Both the position numbers and the translations under genes were made by a program. From NCBI RefSeq assembly GCF_900107275.1, contig NZ_FNPI01000003.1:186001-250000 (forward strand): 64,000 nt of DNA. The letters run 5' to 3'. The stretch is from Evansella caseinilytica (GTDB lineage: Bacteria; Bacillota; Bacilli; Bacillales; Salisediminibacteriaceae). Under the pieces are notes generated by a model that was given only the letters and a program-made list of their open reading frames with translations, was not told where the DNA came from and did no database searches. Within the stretch, counting starts at the first letter, position 1. Each line of letters starts with the position of its first letter. Positions 9,230-17,845 of this stretch are shown piece after piece.

Positions 9230-11659
9230 TCAGAGCATCATGTACGGGTTCGTATCGATGACAATGGATAAGTCACTGCGACTCATTTCTCCTTGATACG
9301 TCTGGACAACTTCATGTAATATTTTCGTCAGATAAGGCTCAACTTTATATTTTATCATGCATTGATAACGATATCTATCCTTGATCCGGGGAATGGCCGA
9401 AGCAGCCGGTCCATAGATCTTCGTTGCCGGCGACAGCTTCGAGCGCAAATAGTTGGTAATTTTTTTAGTCACCTCGATGGTTTTGGGCAGATCTGTATCA
9501 CTGACATGAATCAGCGTCACGTAGAAATACGGCGGATAGCCGGCCTGCTTCCGCAACAGCATCTCCTTCTGAAAGAACGAAAGATAATCATGACTTTTGA
9601 CATCCTGGATGCTGTAGTGATCCGGGGAATACGTCTGAATGATCACTTCCCCCGCTTTTTCATGTCTTCCGGCCCTGCCGCTCACCTGCGTAAGCAGCTG
9701 AAACGTCCGTTCTGCCGCGCGAAAATCCTGAAGATGCAGCATCGCATCGGCAGCCAATACCCCGACAAGGGTAATGTTTGGAAAATCCAGCCCCTTGGCG
9801 ATCATTTGCGTACCAAGCAGGATATCCCCTTCCCCGCGCCCGAATTGGTCCAATAATTTCTCGTGCGCCCCCTTCGTTCTCGTCGTATCCACGTCCATGC
9901 GGATAATCTGGATATCGGGAAGAATTTTCTTTAACTCCTCTTCCACCTTTTGTGTGCCGAAGCCGAAAAAACGGATTGATTCTCCCTCGCAGGACGGACA
10001 ACGGGTTGGCGGCGTCTCTGTATATCCGCAATAATGACATTGCAGCGAATGTGTCGTTCGGTGATATGTCAAGGAAATATCACAGTGCGGGCACTCCGCC
10101 ACATATCCACAGTCTCGACAGAGAACGAAGGTGGAATACCCTCGCCGGTTCAAAAACAGTACGATTTGCTCCTGCCGCTGCAGCCGCTGCTTGATCGCCG
10201 CGATTAACGCCGCGGAAAACATGGAACGATTGCCATTCCGCAGTTCTTCGCGCATATCTGTAATCGTGACGTCCGGCAGTTGGACGTCATTCACCCGCTT
10301 TTCCATCGTCAGCAGTTCGTAAACTCCTTTTCTTGCTCTCGCAAAGCTTTCAAGCGATGGCGTTGCACTGCCAAGAACAACCGGACATTGATAATATTCC
10401 CCGCGTTCAATGGCAATATCTCGTGCATGATACCGCGGGGCATCTTCCTGCTTATAGCTTGTTTCATGCTCCTCGTCGATGATGATCATCCCTAAATTTT
10501 CAAACGGAGCAAAAATCGCCGATCTCGCTCCGACGGCCACTCTGACCTGCTTTTCGCGAATCCGCCGCCATTCATCGTATTTTTCTCCCATCGACAGCGC
10601 GCTGTGCAATACGGCGACATCGGAACCAAATCGCTCCTTAAAGCGGGTGACCATCTGCGGCGTCAAGGAGATTTCGGGAACGAGAACTATCGCTTCCTTT
10701 CCTTTCGCCAGCGTTCTTTCAATCGCTTGCAGGTAAACCTCCGTCTTGCCGCTGCCCGTTACTCCCCTGAGTAAAAATGTTCGGTGATACTCGCCGTCAA
10801 TTGCTTGAAGAATCGGCTCCAATGCTTGCCTTTGTTCCTCCATCAGCGGCAGGGACGCCTGCCGTTCATAATGCCTGCCTTCATAAGGGTCTCTCCAAAC
10901 CTCCGCTTCTTCCAAACAAAGAATTCCCTTGTCAGCTAATGCTTTCACCGTACTTCTTGATCCACGGACGGCTTCGAGCAATTCGGCGACGGGAACCGGT
11001 TCAGGACGATCAATGAAATGTTGCAGGACGTCCTGTTGCTTTACTGCATTTGCCGGGAGCGCTGCTTTCAGCTGTGCGAGTTCTTCCGGGGAACGCACGG
11101 TGTGAACGAGCGTTTGTTTCTTTTTTTTCCCTTGTGTACCTACTTTCGGAAGCACGAGGATTGTTTTTTCCTTCAGCGCTTTTAACAGCAGCCGCTTCTC
11201 CGCATCTCCGGCTTTTTTCAAAAGCTCGTCCCAGTCAAGAACGGCCTCGGCGGATGTAAAATACCGTTTAATCTCTTTTGCCACCAGCTCGTAGGCTGTT
11301 TCCGGATGAATCATTGCTTCTTTTTTATACTTTGCTCTCATTGCCGCCGGCAGCATCACCTTCAAAGCGGTGTTGTGAAACGAAAGCGTGCTTTCTTTCA
11401 CTTTTTCGGAAAGGAGCAGCAGTTCGCGCGTCAAGGGCGGTTCTATATCCACAAGCTGCTCCACCGGCTTCAGCTTGCCGGCATCGATGGTGCTCGTTTT
11501 AGCAACTTCGATAACAAAGCCCTGCACCTTTCTCGGACCGAATGGAACGACAACGCGGACGCCGGGAACAATCGCCGCCTGAAACGGCGCAGGAATGAGA
11601 TAATCAAACAAGCGGTCTGTCTGATTAGTCGTCACATCCACAATCACTCTTGCTATCAT
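9230..11659 (-). CDS. priA: Primosomal helicase PriA
   Basis: Replication-restart 3'-5' helicase that recognises forks and loads the primosome. The 809 residues comprise an N-terminal 3'-DNA-binding and winged-helix region, then a superfamily 2 helicase with GVTGSGKTEVYLQ as Walker A, the DEEH box, and paired zinc-binding cysteines (CRDCGY, CPHC, CHYCGY, CPSC) between the helicase lobes. Its ATG overlaps the coaBC stop by 4 bp, giving coupled translation. Confidence 0.97.
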   Translation of the reverse strand: MIARVIVDVTTNQTDRLFDYLIPAPFQAAIVPGVRVVVPFGPRKVQGFVIEVAKTSTIDAGKLKPVEQLVDIEPPLTRELLLLSEKVKESTLSFHNTALKVMLPAAMRAKYKKEAMIHPETAYELVAKEIKRYFTSAEAVLDWDELLKKAGDAEKRLLLKALKEKTILVLPKVGTQGKKKKQTLVHTVRSPEELAQLKAALPANAVKQQDVLQHFIDRPEPVPVAELLEAVRGSRSTVKALADKGILCLEEAEVWRDPYEGRHYERQASLPLMEEQRQALEPILQAIDGEYHRTFLLRGVTGSGKTEVYLQAIERTLAKGKEAIVLVPEISLTPQMVTRFKERFGSDVAVLHSALSMGEKYDEWRRIREKQVRVAVGARSAIFAPFENLGMIIIDEEHETSYKQEDAPRYHARDIAIERGEYYQCPVVLGSATPSLESFARARKGVYELLTMEKRVNDVQLPDVTITDMREELRNGNRSMFSAALIAAIKQRLQRQEQIVLFLNRRGYSTFVLCRDCGYVAECPHCDISLTYHRTTHSLQCHYCGYTETPPTRCPSCEGESIRFFGFGTQKVEEELKKILPDIQIIRMDVDTTRTKGAHEKLLDQFGRGEGDILLGTQMIAKGLDFPNITLVGVLAADAMLHLQDFRAAERTFQLLTQVSGRAGRHEKAGEVIIQTYSPDHYSIQDVKSHDYLSFFQKEMLLRKQAGYPPYFYVTLIHVSDTDLPKTIEVTKKITNYLRSKLSPATKIYGPAASAIPRIKDRYRYQCMIKYKVEPYLTKILHEVVQTYQGEMSRSDLSIVIDTNPYMML

Positions 11660-12861
11660 GCTTTGCTCTTCCTGTATACCGACATCGCCGTGTCTAACAG
11701 TTTCCCGGCTGCTTCTTTTTTCGATGTCAGCGGAATATGGATCACATCGCCGTCTTTCGTATAAAGGGTCAGCTCGTTCGTGTCTCCTTGAAATCCGGAC
11801 CCCGGAGCCGTGATGGAATTTGCCGCAATGATGTCCACCCGTTTGGATTCCACTTTTTGTTTTGCGTTCGATTCGAGGTTTTCTGTTTCAGCTGCAAAGC
11901 CGACCAAAATTTGGTGTGTTCGCTTTTTTCCCAAGGTTTTCAAAATATCGCTCGTCCGCTCCATTTCAACGCTCCAATCACCGTCCTGTTTTTTGATTTT
12001 TTGTTCGTATGTATGTTTCGGACGGTAATCGGCAACAGCGGCTGCTTTAATGACAATATCGCTTTGCTGAAACCTGTCTGCAACGGCCGCGAACATCTCC
12101 GCTGCCGATTCAACCTGAACCAGTGTAACACCTTGCGGCTTCGGCAAGCTGACCGGTCCGGAAATAAGCGTCACGTCCGCGCCTCTTGCTGCCGCCTCTT
12201 CGGCGATGGCATAGCCCATTTTTCCAGAAGAACGGTTTGTAAAAAAACGGACAGGATCGATTTTTTCCCTGGTCGGTCCCGCTGTTACCATAAGCTTTAC
12301 ACCGTGCCACTCACGATGAGCAGATTTCATAAAATGGCGCTGAATCGTTGCGAGCAACTCCTCCGGCTCCGCCAAGCGCCCTTTTCCTGTATAGCCGCAG
12401 GCCAAATATCCTTCATCGGGTTCAATGAATTGACAGCCGTATGACTTCAAAATTTCCATGTTTTTTACTACTGCCGGATGATCGTACATATGTACATTCA
12501 TCGCAGGGGCAATGTACACCGGAGCAGTTACTGCCAGGAGCGTAGTCGACAGCATGTCGTCCGCAATGCCATTTGCCAGCTTCCCGATAATGTTGGCTGT
12601 CGCCGGGGCAACAAGTACAACGTCTGCCCAGTCAGCTACGTCGATATGAGCAATTTCGGCCGGATCCTTTTCATCAAAAGTATCTGTATATACATGATCC
12701 TTTGACAGCGCCTGAAACGTTAACGGGGTAACAAATTCGGTTGCCGATTGCGACATGATGACTTTGACGTGAAAACCATTTTGAACAAGCTTGCTTGTTA
12801 ACGCTGCGGCTTTAAAAACCGCAATTCCCCCGGTGACACATAACAACACCTTTTTATTCAT
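11656..12861 (-). CDS. coaBC: Bifunctional phosphopantothenoylcysteine synthetase/decarboxylase CoaBC
   Basis: Catalyses two steps of coenzyme A synthesis. The N-terminal flavoprotein half (about 1-185) is the decarboxylase, with VTGGIAVFKA, PAMNVHMYDHP and the cysteine-containing LACGYTGKGRLAEP. The C-terminal half is the synthetase, beginning VTAGPTREKIDPVRF and including NRSSGKMGYA. The 401-residue length is normal. A probable terminator at 12919-12968 separates it from rpoZ, so it may have its own promoter. Confidence 0.96.
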   Translation of the reverse strand: MNKKVLLCVTGGIAVFKAAALTSKLVQNGFHVKVIMSQSATEFVTPLTFQALSKDHVYTDTFDEKDPAEIAHIDVADWADVVLVAPATANIIGKLANGIADDMLSTTLLAVTAPVYIAPAMNVHMYDHPAVVKNMEILKSYGCQFIEPDEGYLACGYTGKGRLAEPEELLATIQRHFMKSAHREWHGVKLMVTAGPTREKIDPVRFFTNRSSGKMGYAIAEEAAARGADVTLISGPVSLPKPQGVTLVQVESAAEMFAAVADRFQQSDIVIKAAAVADYRPKHTYEQKIKKQDGDWSVEMERTSDILKTLGKKRTHQILVGFAAETENLESNAKQKVESKRVDIIAANSITAPGSGFQGDTNELTLYTKDGDVIHIPLTSKKEAAGKLLDTAMSVYRKSKA

Positions 12862-12918
12862 TCCGGTTCAACCTCCACATAGCTTTCATTTTGTTCAACA
12901 CCTACAAGGCATGCAAGG

Positions 12919-12968
12919 TAAAAGAAGAGGGCAACTCAAAAGGTCGGTTATTACCAGTTGAGTCACCC
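12919..12968 (-). terminator. Probable intrinsic terminator between rpoZ and coaBC
   Basis: On the minus strand, GGGTGACTCAACTGGT pairs imperfectly with ACC...TTTTGAGTTGCCC, followed by TCTTCTTTT. The core resembles other CTCAAAAGG palindromes in this window. The stem has mismatches, so termination may be partial. Confidence 0.5.
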
Positions 12969-13045
12969 GAAGCAGCAATCTAATAGCATCAAAGATTACG
13001 AATCAATATGTCTTCCTTTCTGAACAAACACCAATAAGAAGAAAT

Positions 13046-13252
13046 TCAATCCTCTATATTTTCAATTTTTATTTTTTCGGCATCGATTTCTTCCAACGCC
13101 ATCCCGACAAAATTGATGGATTTCGATTTCGGTGTCTTCTGATACATCTCCGGATTTTCGCGAAGCTGTCTTGCCCGATAGGCAGATACGGTAACCAACG
13201 TATATTTTGAATTAATTTTTGTCATCAATGAATCAATTGACGGCTGTAACAT
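13046..13252 (-). CDS. rpoZ: DNA-directed RNA polymerase omega subunit
   Basis: Small RNA polymerase subunit that helps assemble the beta' subunit. It starts [10 protein letters not shown] and contains the conserved [15 protein letters not shown] and FVGMALEEI. Upstream in-frame starts exist (GTG at 13261, ATG at 13258), but AAGGAG is only 2 nt from the ATG at 13258 and 8 nt from that at 13252, and orthologues begin with ML-PSID, so 13252 is preferred (68 residues). The AAGGAG lies in the last codons of gmk. Confidence 0.94.
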   Translation of the reverse strand: MLQPSIDSLMTKINSKYTLVTVSAYRARQLRENPEMYQKTPKSKSINFVGMALEEIDAEKIKIENIED

Positions 13253-13257
13253 AAGCA

Positions 13258-13869
13258 TCACTCCTTAACCAGTTGTTTATAGATATTGATGAGGCGCTCT
13301 TTCTTACAATTTTCAGCAGTGACGATTGATTTGATTCGCTCTACCGCCAACTCTACCTCATCATTTTCCACTACGTAATCATATTTGTCCATTAACTCGA
13401 TTTCTTCCCTGGCAACCGTCATACGGCTGTCGATCAGATCCTTCGACTCTGTTCCTCTGCTTTCGATTCTGCTGCGCAGTTCTTTCAGGCTTGGAGGCAT
13501 CAGAAAGATAAAGACGCCTTCCGGAAATGTTTCTTTTACTTGCAGGGCCCCCTGCACTTCGATTTCCAGAATGACATCTCGCCCCGCCTGAATCGTATCC
13601 TCCACGAACTTTCTTGGGCTTCCATAATAATTATCAACATATTTCGCCCATTCTAAAAGTTCATTATTGGCAATCATGTTTTCAAATTCCTCTGTTGTTT
13701 TAAAAAAATAATTGACGCCTTCCTGTTCCCCGGTCCGCGGCTTTCTCGTCGTCGCCGATACCGAATATTCAATCTGCGTGTCGTGCCTGCGCAAAGCGGC
13801 GCATACCGTTCCTTTCCCGACACCGGAAGGACCGGAAAGAACGATCAACAATCCTTTTTCTCTTTTCAT
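13258..13869 (-). CDS. gmk: Guanylate kinase
   Basis: Phosphorylates GMP to GDP with ATP. The 203 residues carry the P-loop [12 protein letters not shown] near the N-terminus, the GMP-binding [21 protein letters not shown] segment, and an expected C-terminal lid and helix. GGAGG stands 6 nt before the ATG. It leads the gmk-rpoZ pair, and in B. subtilis follows remA as here. A 479-bp gap upstream holds a candidate promoter and an intergenic repeat. Confidence 0.96.
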   Translation of the reverse strand: MKREKGLLIVLSGPSGVGKGTVCAALRRHDTQIEYSVSATTRKPRTGEQEGVNYFFKTTEEFENMIANNELLEWAKYVDNYYGSPRKFVEDTIQAGRDVILEIEVQGALQVKETFPEGVFIFLMPPSLKELRSRIESRGTESKDLIDSRMTVAREEIELMDKYDYVVENDEVELAVERIKSIVTAENCKKERLINIYKQLVKE

Positions 13870-14086
13870 TTATACCTCCAGCTTTCCTTGTTCCTGTCTA
13901 TTCGGCTATCGCCCATTGCCTGTTTCCAAAGGCAAGTTATCTTCAACAGCGTATTCCAAAAGGCAGGGAACGACCTTTTTTTCGACGATTGCCTCCTTCC
14001 TCGTCCAACCCTGATGCGAAACTAATGTTCCAATCAGTAAATGGCAGGGAAAGTAACCGTTTCATTTATTAGTTGAAATTTTTAAT

Positions 14087-14115
14087 AGTTTATCATACAT
14101 TGTCGCGCGCAACAA
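14087..14115 (-). promoter_or_regulatory. Candidate sigma-A promoter for gmk
   Basis: On the minus strand TTGTTG and TAAACT are 17 bp apart, in the gap upstream of gmk and downstream of the repeat at 14152-14332. Matches to consensus are moderate. Nothing else recognisable lies between 13870 and 14086. Confidence 0.35.
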
Positions 14116-14151
14116 TGCCACCGGTTGACCGATGGCATGACACACATTAAC

Positions 14152-14332
14152 AGGATGCTCAAAAAGTCCGGGTCACAGCGCCCGCGAATCTCGTCGTTGC
14201 GTTGCCCCTCCGCTGCTCACGTACGTATAATGTACGCTCCGCTGCTCGAGCCTGCCGCGCCTCGACCTTCTTGTCGCTGTGATGTCCTCCTTTTGAACTC
14301 ACACTTTTTAGAGGATGTTCAAAAAGTCCGGG
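14152..14332. repeat. Intergenic repeat of the GGATGTTCAAAAAGTCCGG type
   Basis: A unit of about 150 bp begins AGGATGCTCAAAAAGTCCGGG and ends GATGTCCTCCTTTTGAAC. A second copy of the beginning (GAGGATGTTCAAAAAGTCCGGG, 14311-14332) follows directly, giving flanking direct repeats. The interior contains dyads such as CGTAC-GTATAAT-GTACG. It fills the gmk-remA gap. An open frame can be read through it, but it is repeat-derived. A diverged relative lies at 40979-41073. Confidence 0.7.
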
Positions 14333-14348
14333 ATACATTGTTAATAAG

Positions 14349-14612
14349 CTACTCCTCCGACACATCGTCTTTATTACTAAACACTCTTTGCGCGACCGTC
14401 TCCGGCTGCACCGCACATAAAATAACGTGATCACTGTCCGCGATGATCACAGCTCGCGTTCTTCTTCCATATGTAGCATCGATGAGCATTTTTCTTTCCC
14501 TTGCTTCGGTGATGATCCGTTTAATCGGTGCCGACTCCGGGCTGACGATTGATATGATACGATTTGCCGAAACAATATTTCCAAATCCAATATTGATTAG
14601 TCGGATGTCCAT
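14349..14612 (-). CDS. remA: Biofilm matrix/osmoprotection regulator RemA (YlzA)
   Basis: DNA-binding protein that activates extracellular matrix and osmoprotection genes in B. subtilis. The 87 residues start [12 protein letters not shown], include the conserved [16 protein letters not shown] and the [12 protein letters not shown] segment, and match the RemA family (DUF370) in length. It lies between yloC and gmk, the conserved position. Confidence 0.95.
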   Translation of the reverse strand: MDIRLINIGFGNIVSANRIISIVSPESAPIKRIITEARERKMLIDATYGRRTRAVIIADSDHVILCAVQPETVAQRVFSNKDDVSEE

Positions 14613-14651
14613 TTACATTTCCCCTAACTATACAATAGTCTTATTTTAGTT

Positions 14652-15533
14652 TTATTCTATATTTTGTACTTGTTCACGAATTTTTTCTAATTCTGCTTTT
14701 ATGTTTACGACAATTTGACTAATGGAAATATCATTTGCCTTTGAACCAATCGTATTTGTTTCTCTATTCATCTCCTGAACGAGAAAATCAAGTTTTCTCC
14801 CGACAACGTCATCCTGATCTAAAACCTGTCTGAACTGCAACAGGTGACTTTCCATTCGGGTAAGCTCCTCCTGAATATCAGCTTTGTCCGCAAAAACAGC
14901 CACTTCCGTCAATATTCTTGATTCATCAATATCCATCGTATCCGCGACAAATTCCTGCACTCTTTTCAGCAACCGCTCCCGGTACATTTTCTGAACAGTC
15001 GGTGCATGCTCCTTCAATTCCTGTACAAATTGGTTCATGCTGGAAAAGCGCCGCTGAAGATCTTGATAAAGAGCTGCGCCTTCCTTTCGCCGCATTTCCA
15101 TCAACTGCACCGCTGCAGATTCCGTGGCGGAAACAACGAGATTTTCCATCGCCTCGGTAATTTCATCCGACTCTTGCACCATGACGACATCTTCATGCAG
15201 CAGCAGACGGTCTGCAGGAAACGTCTGTGAGGAATCCGTTTTCTCGGCCATTTCTTGAAATGTAAGCTCGTATTGACGAAGCAGTTCCCAATCAACCGCT
15301 AAGCTGCGCTTTGTCATTCCCTCCCCTTGGAAATGGATAAAAACATCCACTTTCCCGCGCCTGACATACGGGGAAATAATTTTTTTTAATCGCTCTTCCA
15401 AAAACATAAACTGACGGGGAATCCGAAAATTTATTTCGCAAAAACGGTGATTTACCGCCTTCATTTCCACTGTGATCTGGCTGCCGCCGGCTGCTTCTAC
15501 CGCGCGACCGTATCCTGTCATACTCATTATCAT
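14652..15533 (-). CDS. yloC: YicC/YloC-family endoribonuclease
   Basis: Orthologue of B. subtilis YloC and E. coli YicC, a family reported to act as an endoribonuclease. The 293 residues begin with the typical SMTGYGRA, contain ITVEMKAVNHRFCEINFRIPR, and end with the conserved RETNTIGSKANDISISQ before a C-terminal helix. Three ATGs lie close together (15533, 15527, 15521); the first gives the length before SMTGYGR that is usual in orthologues. It is transcribed divergently from rqcH across a 142-bp spacer. Confidence 0.9.
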   Translation of the reverse strand: MIMSMTGYGRAVEAAGGSQITVEMKAVNHRFCEINFRIPRQFMFLEERLKKIISPYVRRGKVDVFIHFQGEGMTKRSLAVDWELLRQYELTFQEMAEKTDSSQTFPADRLLLHEDVVMVQESDEITEAMENLVVSATESAAVQLMEMRRKEGAALYQDLQRRFSSMNQFVQELKEHAPTVQKMYRERLLKRVQEFVADTMDIDESRILTEVAVFADKADIQEELTRMESHLLQFRQVLDQDDVVGRKLDFLVQEMNRETNTIGSKANDISISQIVVNIKAELEKIREQVQNIE

Positions 15534-15624
15534 TCGCTATCACATCCACATGTATATTCTAAACAATTTTTGATATGACAACAAGTATCTGCGTTAACTT
15601 TCGCAAGAAAAACCTTTTTAACTT

Positions 15625-15633
15625 TGATATAAT
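15625..15633 (+). promoter_or_regulatory. Candidate extended -10 promoter for rqcH
   Basis: TGATATAAT combines a TG extension with a perfect TATAAT 43 bp before the rqcH start. No good -35 box is visible, which is acceptable for an extended -10 promoter. Confidence 0.5.
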
Positions 15634-15675
15634 AAACGATACCATACATATACTGCCCATTTGGAGGTGTTATCC

Positions 15676-17418
15676 ATGTCATTTGATGGAATTATTACGC
15701 GCGCTGTTATCTATGACATTATACCTAAGATAAAAACAGGAAGAATTGTCAAAATACATCAGCCTTTTAAAACAGAACTGATTTTGACAATCCGGTGTCA
15801 AGGAAAAAACCAATCGCTGCTTTTATCCGCCAACCCTTCCTTTGCCAGACTGCACTTGACAACAGAAAGATACGACAACCCGCCGGAACCGCCGATGTTT
15901 TGCATGCTTTTGCGCAAACATCTGGAGGGAAGCATTTTGGAAAGCGTGGAACAAAAGGGACTCGAGCGCATCGTCGTTTTTTCCTTTAAGGGGCGGAATG
16001 AATTGGGCGATGTCTCTTATAAAAAGCTGATCGTTGAAATGATGGGACGGCACAGCAACATTCTGTTTGTCGATCAGACAGAGAACCGGATCATCGACAG
16101 TATCAAGCATGTGCCGCCATCGCTTTCCGCTTACCGGACGGTGCTGCCGGGGCAGCCGTATAAAGAGCCGCCGCATCAGGACAAAGCGAATCCATTGGAG
16201 GTGACGGAAGAAGATATCGTTCGGAAGCTGAATTTTTTCGAAGGGAAGCTTGACCAGCAAATGCTCGATCGTTTTACCGGACTATCGCCGCAAATCGTCA
16301 AGGAAATCATCCACCGTGCCAGCGTGGCAAATCAACAAACGCTTCCAACTGCATTCATGGCAACGCTGGCGCCGGTAAAAGCGCAAGATTATACTCCGCA
16401 GATAATTAATGCCGGGAACAAGGAGACGTTTACTGTTCTCGAATTGACCCACCTCCGTGGAGAAAAAAAATTGTTTGCCTCCGTGCATGACATGCTTGAT
16501 CGCTATTATTACGGCAAAGCAGAGCGGGATCGCGTCAAACAACAGGCAAATGATTTGGAGAAATTTCTCAAAAACGAATATAACAAAAACAACAAGAAAG
16601 TAAAGAAGCTGGAAAAAACACTGACGGACGCGGATAAAGCCAATAAATTTCAGCGGCACGGCGAGCTGTTGACAGCCCATCTCCACCTTGTCAAATCAGG
16701 TGACAAGGCGGTTGCCGTAACAGACTATTATGACCCGGAACAACAGCAAATCACCATTCCGTTAGACCCTTTCAAATCGCCGTCGGAAAATGCCCAGGCA
16801 TACTTCAGACGTTATCAAAAGCTGAAAAACTCCGTCGCTGTTGTCCAGGGACAGCTCGAAAAAACGAAGGAAGAAATCGGCTATTTAGAACAGCTCATCC
16901 AACAGGTGGAAGCCGCTTCACCGAAGGACATTGAAGAAATTCGGGAAGAACTGGCCGAAGAAGGTTATCTCAAAAAGCGAGCATCTAGTAGAAAGCAAAA
17001 AAAGAAAACGGAGAAGCCGCAGCCGGATGTTTATCTTTCATCGGAAGGCATCGAGATACTCGTTGGAAAAAACAACAAGCAAAATGAGTATTTAACAAAC
17101 CGGCTGGCAAGAAACACTGACACATGGCTGCATACGAAGGATATTCCCGGCTCCCACGTCGTCGTTCGCAGCAACAGCTTCGGGCACACAACGTTGACGG
17201 AAGCCGCCAACCTGGCAGCATTTTTTAGCAAAAGCCGCCAGTCAAGTCAAGTTCCGGTGGACTACACCCTCATTCGGCACGTCAAAAAGCCGGGCGGCGC
17301 CAAGCCCGGCTACGTTATATACGAACAGCAGAACACCGTTTTCGTGACACCGGACGAAGATATCGTACGCGCGTTAAAAAGAAATACGAAGCAGACGAAA
17401 CAAAGCAACGGAATTTGA
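15676..17418 (+). CDS. rqcH: Ribosome quality control factor RqcH (NFACT family, YloA)
   Basis: Binds stalled large ribosomal subunits and directs C-terminal alanine tailing of incomplete nascent chains. The 580 residues show an NFACT-N domain (MSFDGIITRAV, then IHQPFKTELI), helix-hairpin and coiled-coil middle regions (about 270-450, rich in Lys/Glu) and an NFACT-R domain with WLHTKDIPGSHVVVRS near the C-terminus. A TTG at 15661 could extend the frame, but GGAGG lies just before the ATG at 15676 and orthologues begin MSFDG. It is the only plus-strand gene here. Confidence 0.95.
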   Translation: MSFDGIITRAVIYDIIPKIKTGRIVKIHQPFKTELILTIRCQGKNQSLLLSANPSFARLHLTTERYDNPPEPPMFCMLLRKHLEGSILESVEQKGLERIVVFSFKGRNELGDVSYKKLIVEMMGRHSNILFVDQTENRIIDSIKHVPPSLSAYRTVLPGQPYKEPPHQDKANPLEVTEEDIVRKLNFFEGKLDQQMLDRFTGLSPQIVKEIIHRASVANQQTLPTAFMATLAPVKAQDYTPQIINAGNKETFTVLELTHLRGEKKLFASVHDMLDRYYYGKAERDRVKQQANDLEKFLKNEYNKNNKKVKKLEKTLTDADKANKFQRHGELLTAHLHLVKSGDKAVAVTDYYDPEQQQITIPLDPFKSPSENAQAYFRRYQKLKNSVAVVQGQLEKTKEEIGYLEQLIQQVEAASPKDIEEIREELAEEGYLKKRASSRKQKKKTEKPQPDVYLSSEGIEILVGKNNKQNEYLTNRLARNTDTWLHTKDIPGSHVVVRSNSFGHTTLTEAANLAAFFSKSRQSSQVPVDYTLIRHVKKPGGAKPGYVIYEQQNTVFVTPDEDIVRALKRNTKQTKQSNGI

Positions 17419-17419
17419 A

Positions 17420-17808
17420 GGGGTGTCTCAAAAGGGAAAAAAACACCCTTTTGAGACACCCCCGAAGCAATGAGCCACACTTCACCGAGAAGCAACGAAC
17501 TGTCTCATTGTGCCATCGCGCGCGATGGCACTTGGATCGACACCAGTGCAATACTAGCAGAGGAAGAGACAAGGACGGAGCCATTGCCCTGATATTTTTT
17601 TATAGTGTTTGTTCCAAAAGATCGGTTTTTATCTTTTTGAACAAGCACGAAGCAATGGGTGGAGCCGATGCATTCTTTTCAGGCCGGCTGTGAGTGGTTT
17701 TCTCGGAGCCAGGATGGCGACATTCCGCTGTTACTCACAGGACGTGAGTGGCACTTAAGCGGAATTGGGCGCATCGTGCGGAGCCATTGCCTTTTTGAAC
17801 AGGCTCTT
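17420..17808. repeat. Mosaic intergenic repeat element, largest copy (two units)
   Basis: Fills the convergent gap between rqcH and the bmrD-like gene. It starts with the palindrome GGGGTGTCTCAAAAGGG / CCCTTTTGAGACACCCC (17420-17463), which may also act as the rqcH terminator though no T tract follows. Then comes a module with the dyad GTGCCATCGCGCGCGATGGC (17511-17530). A second unit begins with a GTTCAAAAAG-type palindrome (about 17607-17644), followed by modules shared with 34021-34165 and 39609-39906, and ends CTTTTTGAACAGGCTC. No believable protein is encoded. Confidence 0.85.
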
Positions 17809-17845
17809 ATCGTTTTGGCGTTTGACACAGGCGGGATTTTTCCCA

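Noticed and set aside
14159-14434. 91-codon minus-strand frame over the gmk-remA repeat
   Set aside because: It runs through the intergenic repeat and into remA in another frame; no ribosome-binding site and residues follow the repeat sequence.
15823-16260. 145-codon minus-strand frame inside rqcH
   Set aside because: Antisense shadow of a conserved gene; rqcH motifs explain the coding signal.
17420-17808. CRISPR array or insertion sequence in the rqcH-bmrD gap
   Set aside because: Repeats are palindromic modules without regular spacers, and no transposase frame is present.
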